A stretch of DNA of 11,978 bases from Natronohydrobacter sp. (GTDB lineage: Bacteria > Pseudomonadota > Alphaproteobacteria > Rhodobacterales > Rhodobacteraceae), in the NCBI GenBank assembly GCA_007123015.1, contig SKSL01000273.1, positions 1 through 11,978 on the forward strand, written 5' to 3'. Positions within the stretch are counted from its first letter, which is position 1; every line of letters starts with the position of its first letter. Shown one piece after another: positions 1-6,053 of the stretch. Below the pieces are notes generated by a model. The model was not told where the DNA came from, ran no database searches, and saw only the letters and a program-made list of their open reading frames with translations. The translations under genes and the position numbers were made by a program.

Positions 1-666
1 CATCCGCCAGGAAATTGGCTGTGATAATGTCGAGAGATAGGCGCCGCGGTGATGATAGACCACACCTTTGGGCCGCCCAGTTGTCCCCGACGTATAATTC
101 AGCGCAAGGCTTTCCCATTCATCCACTGGCATGACCCACTCAAATTCAGGATCACCCGAGGCAAGCAGGTCCTCATATTCGGTAAATGCTCCAGTCGGCG
201 AGAAGCCGGACTCGCGATCTGCCACTTCAATGATTTCGGGCGCGTCATCACCCAAGGCCGCACAAGCCGCGCGCGCCAGATCAATGAAAGCGGTATCTGC
301 CAGCAGGACCCGGGCGCGTGAATGATCAAGGATGTAGCGTACTGTTTCGACATCCAGCCTTGTGTTGATCGCATTCAGCACTGCACCACAGGCTGGCACC
401 CCGAAATGCGCTTCGGCATGCGGCGCAATATTCGGCAGCAAGGTCGAGACCACATCCCCCGGTGCAACCCCATGCGCCTGCAAGCCCGAAGCCAGTCTGC
501 TGACGCGTTCTGCATATTCCGCATAGCTGCGCCGTGTCTCGCCCTGCACAAGGGCCTCGCGCGTGGCGAAGATATCTGCCGCGCGCCGCAAATGCGACAG
601 CGGTGTCAGTGCAGCGTGATTCGCCGCGCATTTTTCCAATCCGGTTTCGTCCGAAAGCCAGCCCAT
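1..666 (-). CDS. acyl-CoA synthetase (AMP-forming), N-terminal part, runs off the left edge
   Basis: This is the first 222 residues of an adenylate-forming ligase, which activates a carboxylic acid with ATP to an acyl-adenylate and then to acyl-CoA in the cytoplasm. The protein begins MGWLSDETGLEK. The phosphate-binding signature YTSGTTGRPKG lies at about residues 191-201 and is followed by VYHHRGAYL, as in the medium/long-chain acyl-CoA synthetases related to PRK08162. The family is about 540 residues long, so the acyl-binding and mobile C-terminal domains are outside the window. ATG at 666 is chosen because a GGGGGG-containing Shine-Dalgarno sequence sits just upstream and the N-terminus matches the family. 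The gene is divergent from the Hint gene and lies on the same strand as, but separate from, the beta-oxidation block, for which it could supply substrate. The exact substrate cannot be read: fatty acid is the default, and branched or sulfur-containing acids are possible. Confidence 0.9.
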   Translation of the reverse strand, partial: MGWLSDETGLEKCAANHAALTPLSHLRRAADIFATREALVQGETRRSYAEYAERVSRLASGLQAHGVAPGDVVSTLLPNIAPHAEAHFGVPACGAVLNAINTRLDVETVRYILDHSRARVLLADTAFIDLARAACAALGDDAPEIIEVADRESGFSPTGAFTEYEDLLASGDPEFEWVMPVDEWESLALNYTSGTTGRPKGVVYHHRGAYLSTLSQPISWRM

Positions 667-882
667 GATTCCCCCCTGTATCCATCATGACAGGCATCAG
701 CCTGCCACGCGTCTGATCGCGAATGTCGACAAACTTGCCGCCCCTTGCAACAAAAAGTTGTGCGCCCAGAAAAAACCCAACTCTCTCCGCGTTGCTGCCT
801 CTTCACCTTAGTTAATTTCCTTTCACAGACAAGAAATCACCGGGGCAGACGCCCCAAAACGCTTCTGAAGAAAGGAAAGACC
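667..882. promoter_or_regulatory. divergent intergenic region between acyl-CoA synthetase and Hint gene
   Basis: This 216-bp gap must hold the promoters of both divergent genes. Two dyads are visible. One is TGACAGGC-ATCA-GCCTGCCA at 688-707 (7 of 8 arm positions pair), in the leader of the acyl-CoA synthetase. The other is GGGGC-AGAC-GCCCC at 842-855 (perfect 5-bp stem), 27 nt before the Hint start codon. An AT-rich stretch around 740-835 is the likeliest place for RNA polymerase to bind, but I see no convincing -35/-10 pair. No ACGTnnACGT dyad like the one in front of merR is present, so this promoter is probably not under the same operator type. Confidence 0.45.
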
Positions 883-1617
883 ATGTTCGATATCGCTTCT
901 TCAGTAAAGGTATTCGCTGCGCGTTCCTGCAGCTTTGACACGCTCAAGAAACAGATCGAGCACCAGACCTATGAGACGGCCCAGCCATGGGCCAATATGA
1001 CCCGGCTGCGCGAAAACGGCTTTCTGGCCGAAACTCTGATCGCGACGGATCACGGCTGGTGTCCTGCAGGTCGCATTGCACAGGGCAGTGTGGTGATGAC
1101 CTTTGATCACGGCCTTCAACCTGTTCTGGAGGTCCAGACCGTCCAGATCGACCCAAGAGTGATCCCGGACCGCAAGGCCAGACTCATCGGAATTCCAGCA
1201 GGTGCACTTGGCAATCGCCGTGAGATGCGGGTCTTGCCGATGCAGGAACTGGTGATCGAATCCGATGAGGCCGAAACCCTCTATGGTGACCCTTTCGTGC
1301 CTGTGCCCGCCTATATGCTGGACGGCTACAAGGGTATTCGCAAAACCGCTTTCGACAGGAAAATCACAGTTGTCATGATCGCGACCGCGCATGAGGAAAT
1401 CCTGCATGGCGACGGTGGTCTGCTCGCCATCTCGAACACGGCAAGCGGGTTATCGCCTGTAACTGCAGCCCATGAGACATGCGAGGAAGGCTATCGCCGC
1501 CTGTCCCAGATCCAGCTGCAGCGGCTTCTCAATTCAGGCACCAAGGCGCGCCGCGCGGCCGTGATGCATGACAATATCGACGAAACCTACGCAGCCCTTG
1601 AAAGGCGGCTGGCGTAA
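883..1617 (+). CDS. degenerate Hint_2-domain protein, probably not self-cleaving
   Basis: This is a 244-residue cytoplasmic protein with no signal peptide or membrane segment. Residues about 45-185 follow the Hint_2 (hedgehog/intein-like) pattern of roseobacters: a GFLAETLIAT start, DHGLQPV at 75-81, an IPAGALG segment at 104-110, a segment like AELLFG..VLVPA (here AETLYGDPFVPVPAY), and a final HEEIL at 170-174. Two hallmark sites differ. The residue at the usual nucleophilic Cys is Gly46, and the usual SP(Q/D)HRV block reads LPMQELV at 118-124 without the His. Self-splicing chemistry is therefore unlikely, and the role is unknown. ATG 883 is chosen because AAAGGA lies 7 nt upstream; an in-frame TTG at 745 has no such support. 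The C-terminus (about 195-244) looks helical. The end overlaps the convergent FadB-type gene by 31 bp. The fold assignment is by pattern recognition only. Confidence 0.72.
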   Translation: MFDIASSVKVFAARSCSFDTLKKQIEHQTYETAQPWANMTRLRENGFLAETLIATDHGWCPAGRIAQGSVVMTFDHGLQPVLEVQTVQIDPRVIPDRKARLIGIPAGALGNRREMRVLPMQELVIESDEAETLYGDPFVPVPAYMLDGYKGIRKTAFDRKITVVMIATAHEEILHGDGGLLAISNTASGLSPVTAAHETCEEGYRRLSQIQLQRLLNSGTKARRAAVMHDNIDETYAALERRLA

Positions 1618-3782
1618 AACCCGGCGTTGCGTCCAGCCATGTCCCGCAGCAGCTGCGGGGCGTGGAAGCGCGCGCCGAACCTGGCCTCCAGCCGGTCGCA
1701 GGTTTCGACCGCATAGGGTGCCCCCAGCATGTCAAGCCATGAGAACGGTCCGCCCGACCATGGCGCAAAGCCCCAGCCCAAGATCGCCCCGACATCGCCT
1801 TCGCGGATATCGGTCAGCACATCTTCTTCGAGCGCGCGCACAGCTTCCAGGGTCTGTGCGAACATCAGCCGATGCTGCACGTCGATCAGGTCCGGCTGGG
1901 TGGCTGAAAGCGGGAAGTGCTGCGCAAGCCCGTCCCACAGGCCCTGCCGCTTGCCCTTTTCATCGTAGCTGTAGAACCCTGCAGCGGCCTTGCGGCCAAG
2001 ACGGCCTTGCTCGACCATCCAGAACACGACCTCGTCCACATCGCCATCGGCATAAGCATCGCCCATCGCCGCGCGCGTGGCCTTGGCGATCTTTGCGCCC
2101 AGATCGAGCGAGGTCTCGTCCACCAATTGCAGCGGCCCCAGCGGCATGCCCATCAGCTTGGCCGCATTTTCCACCAGCGCAGGCGCGACACCTTCGCGCA
2201 CCATCCGCATCCCTTCATTGATATAGGGAATGATGCAGCGATTGGCGTAGAAGAACCGCGCATCATTGACCACGATCGGCGTCTTGCGGATCTGGCGGAC
2301 GAAATCGAGCGCCTTGGCCACAGCCCGGTCGCCGGTCGCTTTGCCGCGAATGATCTCGACCAGCAGCATCTTGTCCACCGGGCTGAAGAAATGGATGCCG
2401 ATGAACTGCTCTGGGCGCGCGCTGGCTTTCGCCAGATCACTGATCGGCAGGGTTGACGTGTTGGTGGCGAAAATCGCGTCATCAGGAAGTGCGGCCTCGG
2501 CCTTGGCGGTGACTTCGGCCTTGACCTTCGGGTCCTCGAACACGGCCTCGATCACCAGATCACAACCGCTCAGCGCTGCATAATCCGTTGTGGGCATGAT
2601 CCGGCCCAGAACTTCGGCCTTCTTGTCCTCTGTCACCTTGCCGCGCTTCATCCCTTTGTCGAGGATGTTTTCGGAATAGCCCTTGCCGCGCTCTGCGGCG
2701 GCCTGTTCGGCGTCGATCAGCACCACCTCGATCCCGGCATTGGCCGCAACATAAGCAATACCCGCGCCCATCATGCCTGCCCCCAGCACACCCAGTTTGT
2801 GGACTTTTTCATCCGCGACTGCAGGCCGGTTCGCGCCCTTCTCCAGCGCTTCCTTATTGATGAAGAGCGAGCGTATCATGGCACTGGACGACGGGTTCAT
2901 CAACACATTGACGAACCAGCGCGCCTCGATCTTGAGCGCCGTATCGAAGGGCACCAAAGCGCCCTCATAGACTGCCGATAACAGCGCCTTGGCCGCCGGA
3001 TAGACGCCATGGGTCTTGCCATTGATCATGGCCGAGGCCCCCACGAAGGTCATGAAACCCGCCGGGTGATAGGGCGCGCCACCGGGCATCTTGTAGCCCT
3101 TCGCATCCCACGGCTTGACCAGATCGGCGTCTTTGGCGCCCAGCACCCACTCTTTCGCGCGGGCCAGCAACTCCGCGCCGGGCACCACTTCATCAATAAG
3201 CCCGGCCGCCTTGGCTTTCTTTGGCTCCGACAATTTGCCTTCCAGCAGAAAGGGCGCGGCCCCCATCGCACCCAGCTTGCGGGCCAGACGGGTTGTACCG
3301 CCCGCGCCGGGGAAGATGCCGACCATGATCTCGGGCAAGCCGATCTTGGCCTTCGGATTATCAGCTGCGATGATCCGATGACAGGCCAGAGGAATTTCCA
3401 GCCCGATACCCAGCGCCGTGCCGGGCAGCGCCGCCACAACCGGCTTGCCGCCTTTCAGGCTTTTCGGATCCATACCCGCGCGCTCGATCTTGCGCAGACA
3501 GCGATGCATCGACATGATCCCGTCAAACAACCCCTGTTCGGGCTGATCGCCAGCCATCTCTTTCATCCTGGCGATCACATTCAGGTCCATCCCGCCTGCG
3601 AAATCAGGCTTGCCGCTGGTGATGATCACCCCCTTGACCGCCTCATCCCCAAGCGCCGTGTCGATATGCGCTTCCAGCTCGGCCAGCCCCTCCATCGACA
3701 GGACATTCATGGATTTATTCGGGATGTCCCAAGAGATGGTGGCGATCCCGTCTGCATCAGTGGAATAGTGAAAATCGCTCAT
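1587..3782 (-). CDS. fadB: FadB/FadJ-type enoyl-CoA hydratase / 3-hydroxyacyl-CoA dehydrogenase
   Basis: This 731-residue bifunctional beta-oxidation enzyme hydrates trans-2-enoyl-CoA and then oxidises the L-3-hydroxyacyl-CoA with NAD+. Residues 1-200 are the crotonase domain. Its catalytic glutamates are Glu129 (GIGLEIPLACH) and Glu151 (LPEIMVGIFPGAGGT), and the oxyanion-hole strand carries FAGGMDL. A Rossmann NAD-binding motif GVLGAGMMGAG follows at 331-341. The dehydrogenase dyad is His464 (IGIHFFSPVD) and Glu476 (VEIIRG), and the C-terminal helical dehydrogenase domains run to the end. The length is close to E. coli FadB and FadJ. ATG 3782 is chosen because GGAGGA stands 7 nt upstream and a longer reading to 3860 would cover the cupin. 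Only 1 nt separates it from the cupin stop (TGAcATG), and its Shine-Dalgarno lies inside the last cupin codons. It should act together with the thiolase encoded two genes upstream. Confidence 0.95.
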   Translation of the reverse strand: MSDFHYSTDADGIATISWDIPNKSMNVLSMEGLAELEAHIDTALGDEAVKGVIITSGKPDFAGGMDLNVIARMKEMAGDQPEQGLFDGIMSMHRCLRKIERAGMDPKSLKGGKPVVAALPGTALGIGLEIPLACHRIIAADNPKAKIGLPEIMVGIFPGAGGTTRLARKLGAMGAAPFLLEGKLSEPKKAKAAGLIDEVVPGAELLARAKEWVLGAKDADLVKPWDAKGYKMPGGAPYHPAGFMTFVGASAMINGKTHGVYPAAKALLSAVYEGALVPFDTALKIEARWFVNVLMNPSSSAMIRSLFINKEALEKGANRPAVADEKVHKLGVLGAGMMGAGIAYVAANAGIEVVLIDAEQAAAERGKGYSENILDKGMKRGKVTEDKKAEVLGRIMPTTDYAALSGCDLVIEAVFEDPKVKAEVTAKAEAALPDDAIFATNTSTLPISDLAKASARPEQFIGIHFFSPVDKMLLVEIIRGKATGDRAVAKALDFVRQIRKTPIVVNDARFFYANRCIIPYINEGMRMVREGVAPALVENAAKLMGMPLGPLQLVDETSLDLGAKIAKATRAAMGDAYADGDVDEVVFWMVEQGRLGRKAAAGFYSYDEKGKRQGLWDGLAQHFPLSATQPDLIDVQHRLMFAQTLEAVRALEEDVLTDIREGDVGAILGWGFAPWSGGPFSWLDMLGAPYAVETCDRLEARFGARFHAPQLLRDMAGRNAGFYASRLSRAA

Positions 3783-3783
3783 G

Positions 3784-4275
3784 TCAGTCTCCTCCGCCTG
3801 GCAAGTCGCGGGGCCCTGCCCAGGCGCTGCCATCATGATATGTAAACCTGTTGACTGCACCCGAGATATGAACCTTCATGTCCACATCGACATAAGTGCA
3901 GATGTCTTCCTCGACCTTGCCGCCGACGACCAGAAACCGTGCCATGCTGTCGGTGCGGTTGATGAATCGATGGCCAACCGGCACGCCGGCTTTCCAGGCC
4001 GCACATTCGCCCGCGCGCATCTCAGTTTCGCCCGCGTCTTCGACAAGCGTCAGCACGCCCTCAAGCACCATCGCGAATTCATCCTCGCGCAGATGCCAAT
4101 GCCGCAAGGACGCAACTGCGCCGGGTTGCAGCGTCACGATATTGACCCCGAACTGAGTCAGCCCGGCCAGGTCCCCCAGCCTCTGCGACGACCGTCCGGC
4201 CATCTGCCCTGCATAGGGGTAAGGATAGACCGAGCCGGTCTTGACCGGGGCTTGCGCACGATCAAGCTTGGGCAT
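3784..4275 (-). CDS. small single-domain cupin protein coupled between fadA and fadB
   Basis: This is a 163-residue cytoplasmic protein with one conserved beta-barrel cupin domain. Motif 1 reads RHWHLREDEF..VLEG (His59, His61, Glu66) and motif 2 reads AGVPVGHRFIN (His102). Together these make the 3-His/1-Glu metal site of active cupins, so a bound divalent metal is likely. The first 35 residues and the last 40 lie outside the core. The substrate is unknown: cupins include dioxygenases, isomerases and simple ligand binders. The start overlaps the thiolase stop by one base (TGATG) and there is no good Shine-Dalgarno, which points to translational re-initiation. Its own TGA is followed after 1 nt by the FadB ATG, and its Gly-Gly-Gly-Asp tail encodes the FadB ribosome binding site. 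This packing implies co-expression with the beta-oxidation enzymes. It could be a metal enzyme acting on an acyl intermediate or a sensor; neither is shown. Confidence 0.88.
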   Translation of the reverse strand: MPKLDRAQAPVKTGSVYPYPYAGQMAGRSSQRLGDLAGLTQFGVNIVTLQPGAVASLRHWHLREDEFAMVLEGVLTLVEDAGETEMRAGECAAWKAGVPVGHRFINRTDSMARFLVVGGKVEEDICTYVDVDMKVHISGAVNRFTYHDGSAWAGPRDLPGGGD

Positions 4276-5486
4276 CAGACGCGCTCGATGATCGTGGCGG
4301 CCCCCATGCCAGAGGCGACACAAAGCGTCGCAAGCCCAGTGCCCTTGCCGGAACGCTCCAACTCATCAAGCAGCGTGCCGATGATCATCGCCCCGGTCGC
4401 GCCCAAGGGATGGCCCATCGCGATCGCGCCACCATTCACGTTCACGCAGTCACTAGCGACATCAAAGGCCTGCATGAATCGCAACACGACCGAGGCAAAG
4501 GCTTCATTGACCTCGAACAGGTCAATATCGGAAATCTGCATGCCACTGTCGCGCAAGATCTTCTCGGTAACAGGCACTGGCCCCGTCAGCATGATCGTGG
4601 GATCCGTGCCGATCTTGGCTGTGGCCTTGATCCTAGCCCTTGGTTTCAAACCATATTTCTCACCAAACTCTTTGGACCCGATCAGAATGCCAGCAGCACC
4701 GTCAACGATCCCGGACGAATTGCCCGCGTGGTGGATATGTTCGATATGTTCAAGATGCGGATATTTCATCAGCGCGATCTTGTCGAAGCCCGGCATGGTT
4801 TCACCCATTTCCTTGAAAGCCGGTTTCAGGGCACCGAGCGACTGCATATCCGTGCCAGGGCGGATGTATTCATCGCGCTCCAAGATCGTCAGCCCGTTGA
4901 TATCCGTGACTGGAACAACCGAGCGCGCGAAGCGGTCCTCTTTCCAGGCTTGAACCGCCCGCTTCTGGCTCTCGACTGCCAAAGCATCTGCCATGTCACG
5001 GGTGAATCCGTATTCCGTGGCGATGATATCAGCAGCAATGCCCTGCGGCACAAAATAGCGCTCCATCGCAACTGATGGGTCCACGGCCACCGCCGCCCCG
5101 TCCGACCCCATCGCGACACGGCTCATCATCTCGACACCGCCCGCAACATAGGCCATGCCCGCACCACCACGCACCTGATTGGCCGCGATATTCACCGCCT
5201 CCATACCAGAGGCACAGAACCGATTGATCGCCAACCCCGGCACCTGCTCGTCGAAATCCGAGGCCATCACGGCAGTGCGCGCAAGACACCCGCCCTGCTC
5301 ACCGACCTGAGTGACATTCCCCCAGATGACATCCTCGATCGCAGTTGTCTCCAGATCATTGCGCGCCTTCAGCGCGTTCAATACACCTGCAGACAAGCGC
5401 ACGGCTGTGACTTCATGCAAACTGCCATCGGCGCGCCCTTTGCCGCGGGGTGTGCGGATTGCATCGTAGATATAGGCGTCGCTCAT
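4275..5486 (-). CDS. fadA: acetyl-CoA C-acyltransferase (3-ketoacyl-CoA thiolase)
   Basis: This 403-residue type I thiolase cleaves 3-ketoacyl-CoA with CoA to acetyl-CoA plus a shortened acyl-CoA, the last step of the beta-oxidation cycle. The nucleophile is Cys91 in NRFCASGMEAV. The C-terminal active-site motifs are NEAFA, GGAIAMGHPLGATGA with His359, and the acid/base Cys389 in LCVASGMGAA. The usual family reading of the last motif is C-x-G-G-G-M-G, so Ala-Ser here is a mild variant with the catalytic Cys kept. The length is typical (390-410). ATG 5486 is preceded by a GGGAGGGAA Shine-Dalgarno. It is the first gene of a tightly coupled trio with the cupin and the FadB-type enzyme, and it lies 289 bp downstream of the small ribbon-helix-helix-like gene. 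It may therefore have its own promoter. A biosynthetic acetoacetyl-CoA thiolase role is less likely given these neighbours. Confidence 0.95.
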   Translation of the reverse strand: MSDAYIYDAIRTPRGKGRADGSLHEVTAVRLSAGVLNALKARNDLETTAIEDVIWGNVTQVGEQGGCLARTAVMASDFDEQVPGLAINRFCASGMEAVNIAANQVRGGAGMAYVAGGVEMMSRVAMGSDGAAVAVDPSVAMERYFVPQGIAADIIATEYGFTRDMADALAVESQKRAVQAWKEDRFARSVVPVTDINGLTILERDEYIRPGTDMQSLGALKPAFKEMGETMPGFDKIALMKYPHLEHIEHIHHAGNSSGIVDGAAGILIGSKEFGEKYGLKPRARIKATAKIGTDPTIMLTGPVPVTEKILRDSGMQISDIDLFEVNEAFASVVLRFMQAFDVASDCVNVNGGAIAMGHPLGATGAMIIGTLLDELERSGKGTGLATLCVASGMGAATIIERV

Positions 5487-5520
5487 CTTGTTCCCTCCCT
5501 GATAGAGTATGTCTGTAATC

Positions 5521-5550
5521 CGCCAGCGGCATCACACGATGTGGCTGGCG
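5521..5550 (-). promoter_or_regulatory. hairpin in the fadA leader
   Basis: CGCCAGC at 5521-5527 pairs with GCTGGCG at 5544-5550. After a 2x2 internal mismatch, CATC at 5530-5533 pairs with GATG at 5538-5541, leaving a 4-nt loop. The hairpin ends 34 nt before the fadA ATG and leaves the Shine-Dalgarno free, so it could act as a 5' stability element or an attenuator-like structure. No U-tract follows on the minus strand. Confidence 0.5.
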
Positions 5551-5558
5551 TAGAATTT

Positions 5559-5580
5559 GAGTATTTTGAGCAAGAAAATG
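5559..5580 (+). repeat. 22-bp motif GAGTATTT-TG-AGCAAGAAAATG, plus-strand copy
   Basis: This copy matches the inverted copy at 5734-5755 at 20 of 22 positions, differing only in the two central bases. I recall similar sequences behind GC hairpins at gene ends in Rhodobacteraceae. Here it points away from the fadA start, where no plus-strand gene ends, which is odd for a 3'-end element. Confidence 0.6.
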
Positions 5581-5665
5581 CTGCAGCTTTACCTTCGCTT
5601 AAGCTAGGCGCATTAAAGTTAATCCACGGTACAGGCTGGAGAGCCGATGACCGTGCAAGGAAATG

Positions 5666-5721
5666 CCCCGCCTGCCGCCCGCCCGGAAACGGACTTCCAT
5701 GTGGCCATCGGTCAGGCGGGG
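5666..5721. repeat. inverted repeat CCCCGCCTG / CAGGCGGGG with a crossing partner
   Basis: The 9-bp arms at 5666-5674 and 5713-5721 are perfect and 38 nt apart. A second pair, CCGATGACC at 5644-5652 and GGCCATCGG at 5703-5711 (8 of 9), interleaves with them, so the two stems cross and cannot form a simple nested fold. The element may be a transcript-end structure or an RNA element; I cannot tell which strand matters. Confidence 0.5.
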
Positions 5722-5733
5722 TACGCGCCTTTG

Positions 5734-5755
5734 CATTTTCTTGCTGCAAATACTC
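5734..5755 (-). repeat. 22-bp motif GAGTATTT-GC-AGCAAGAAAATG, minus-strand copy
   Basis: This is the inverted partner of the copy at 5559-5580 (20 of 22). On the minus strand it follows the end of the 70-residue gene and a mini-hairpin GCC-TTC-GGC (5758-5766). This is the order I remember for the family's transcript-end elements: GC hairpin, then GAGTATTT, then a CAAGA..A tail. Confidence 0.6.
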
Positions 5756-5775
5756 TCGCCGAAGGCAGCTACCGA

Positions 5776-5988
5776 TCACCTCTTGCGCGCCTCCAACTCG
5801 GAATTGAACAGCCGCAGCCTGTGCCCCAGATTTTCCGCATCGGTGACCGAATCGAAGTTCTCAAACAGGAAAGACAACGCCTCGCCTTCATCCAACCCGG
5901 CTTCTTGCGCGAAACGGCGCAGGCGACGGTAGCCATCTTCGGTCATGGCCGCGTTAAAGCGACGGGTCAGGCGAAAACGTTTAGGCAT
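5776..5988 (-). CDS. 70-residue basic protein with a ribbon-helix-helix-like pattern
   Basis: I do not recognise a named family. The 70-residue protein has an Arg/Lys-rich N-terminus (MPKRFRLTRRF), a short strand-like RRFNAAM, a helix TEDGYRRLRRFAQEAG at about 16-31, a turn at Leu32-Asp33, and a second helix EGEALSFLFENFDSV at about 34-48. That order is the signature of ribbon-helix-helix DNA-binding proteins such as CopG, Arc and MetJ. The tail (51-70) is also charged and probably helical. ATG 5988 is chosen because AAAGGA ends 5 nt upstream; for the in-frame ATG at 5994 the same site would touch the start codon. It lies 65 bp behind the acyl-CoA dehydrogenase stop on the same strand, so it is likely co-transcribed. 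No toxin gene is adjacent. It could be a local regulator or an uncharacterised conserved protein; the DNA-binding role is inference. Confidence 0.72.
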   Translation of the reverse strand: MPKRFRLTRRFNAAMTEDGYRRLRRFAQEAGLDEGEALSFLFENFDSVTDAENLGHRLRLFNSELEARKR

Positions 5989-6010
5989 GATCATCCTTTC
6001 TGTAGTCCGA

Positions 6011-6027
6011 GGCCGGGTGACCCGGCC
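6011..6027 (-). promoter_or_regulatory. intercistronic GC hairpin between acyl-CoA dehydrogenase gene and small gene
   Basis: GGCCGGG-TCA-CCCGGCC on the minus strand is a perfect 7-bp stem with a 3-nt loop, in the 65-bp gap. No U-tract follows on the minus strand, so a full terminator is unlikely. A 3' stability or partial-termination element that lowers downstream expression fits better. Confidence 0.6.
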
Positions 6028-6053
6028 CCTTTCTCATTACGGCACAGAAACGC

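Larger units (their letters stand above)
5487..5775. other. 289-bp structured gap without a credible gene
   Basis: No frame here has a ribosome binding site plus a recognisable protein. From left to right I see: a hairpin at 5521-5550; a plus-strand copy of a 22-bp motif at 5559-5580; the palindrome GCTTAAGC at 5597-5604; the AT-rich dyad ATTAA-AG-TTAAT at 5612-5623; a set of crossing inverted repeats at 5644-5721; an inverted copy of the 22-bp motif at 5734-5755; and the small dyad GCC-GAA-GGC at 5758-5766. The AT-rich part at 5590-5625 is the likeliest position for a promoter reading towards fadA, but no clear -35/-10 pair can be named. The right-hand part looks like a transcript-end element for the small gene at 5776-5988. 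Confidence 0.6.

Noticed and set aside
745..882. Longer N-terminus of the Hint protein from a TTG codon
   Set aside because: The extension has no Shine-Dalgarno and no hydrophobic signal peptide, while ATG 883 has AAAGGA at good distance.
3009..3845. Open plus-strand frame of 278 codons opposite the FadB-type gene
   Set aside because: It is antisense to a clear enzyme with intact motifs, has no ribosome binding site and no recognisable protein; it is a by-product of GC-rich codon use.
3781..4953. Open plus-strand frame of 390 codons opposite the cupin and thiolase genes
   Set aside because: It spans two real genes on the other strand, has no family pattern and has a low-complexity composition.
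5487..5775. Hidden small gene in the gap before fadA
   Set aside because: Frames here lack a ribosome binding site, and the sequence is dominated by inverted repeats.
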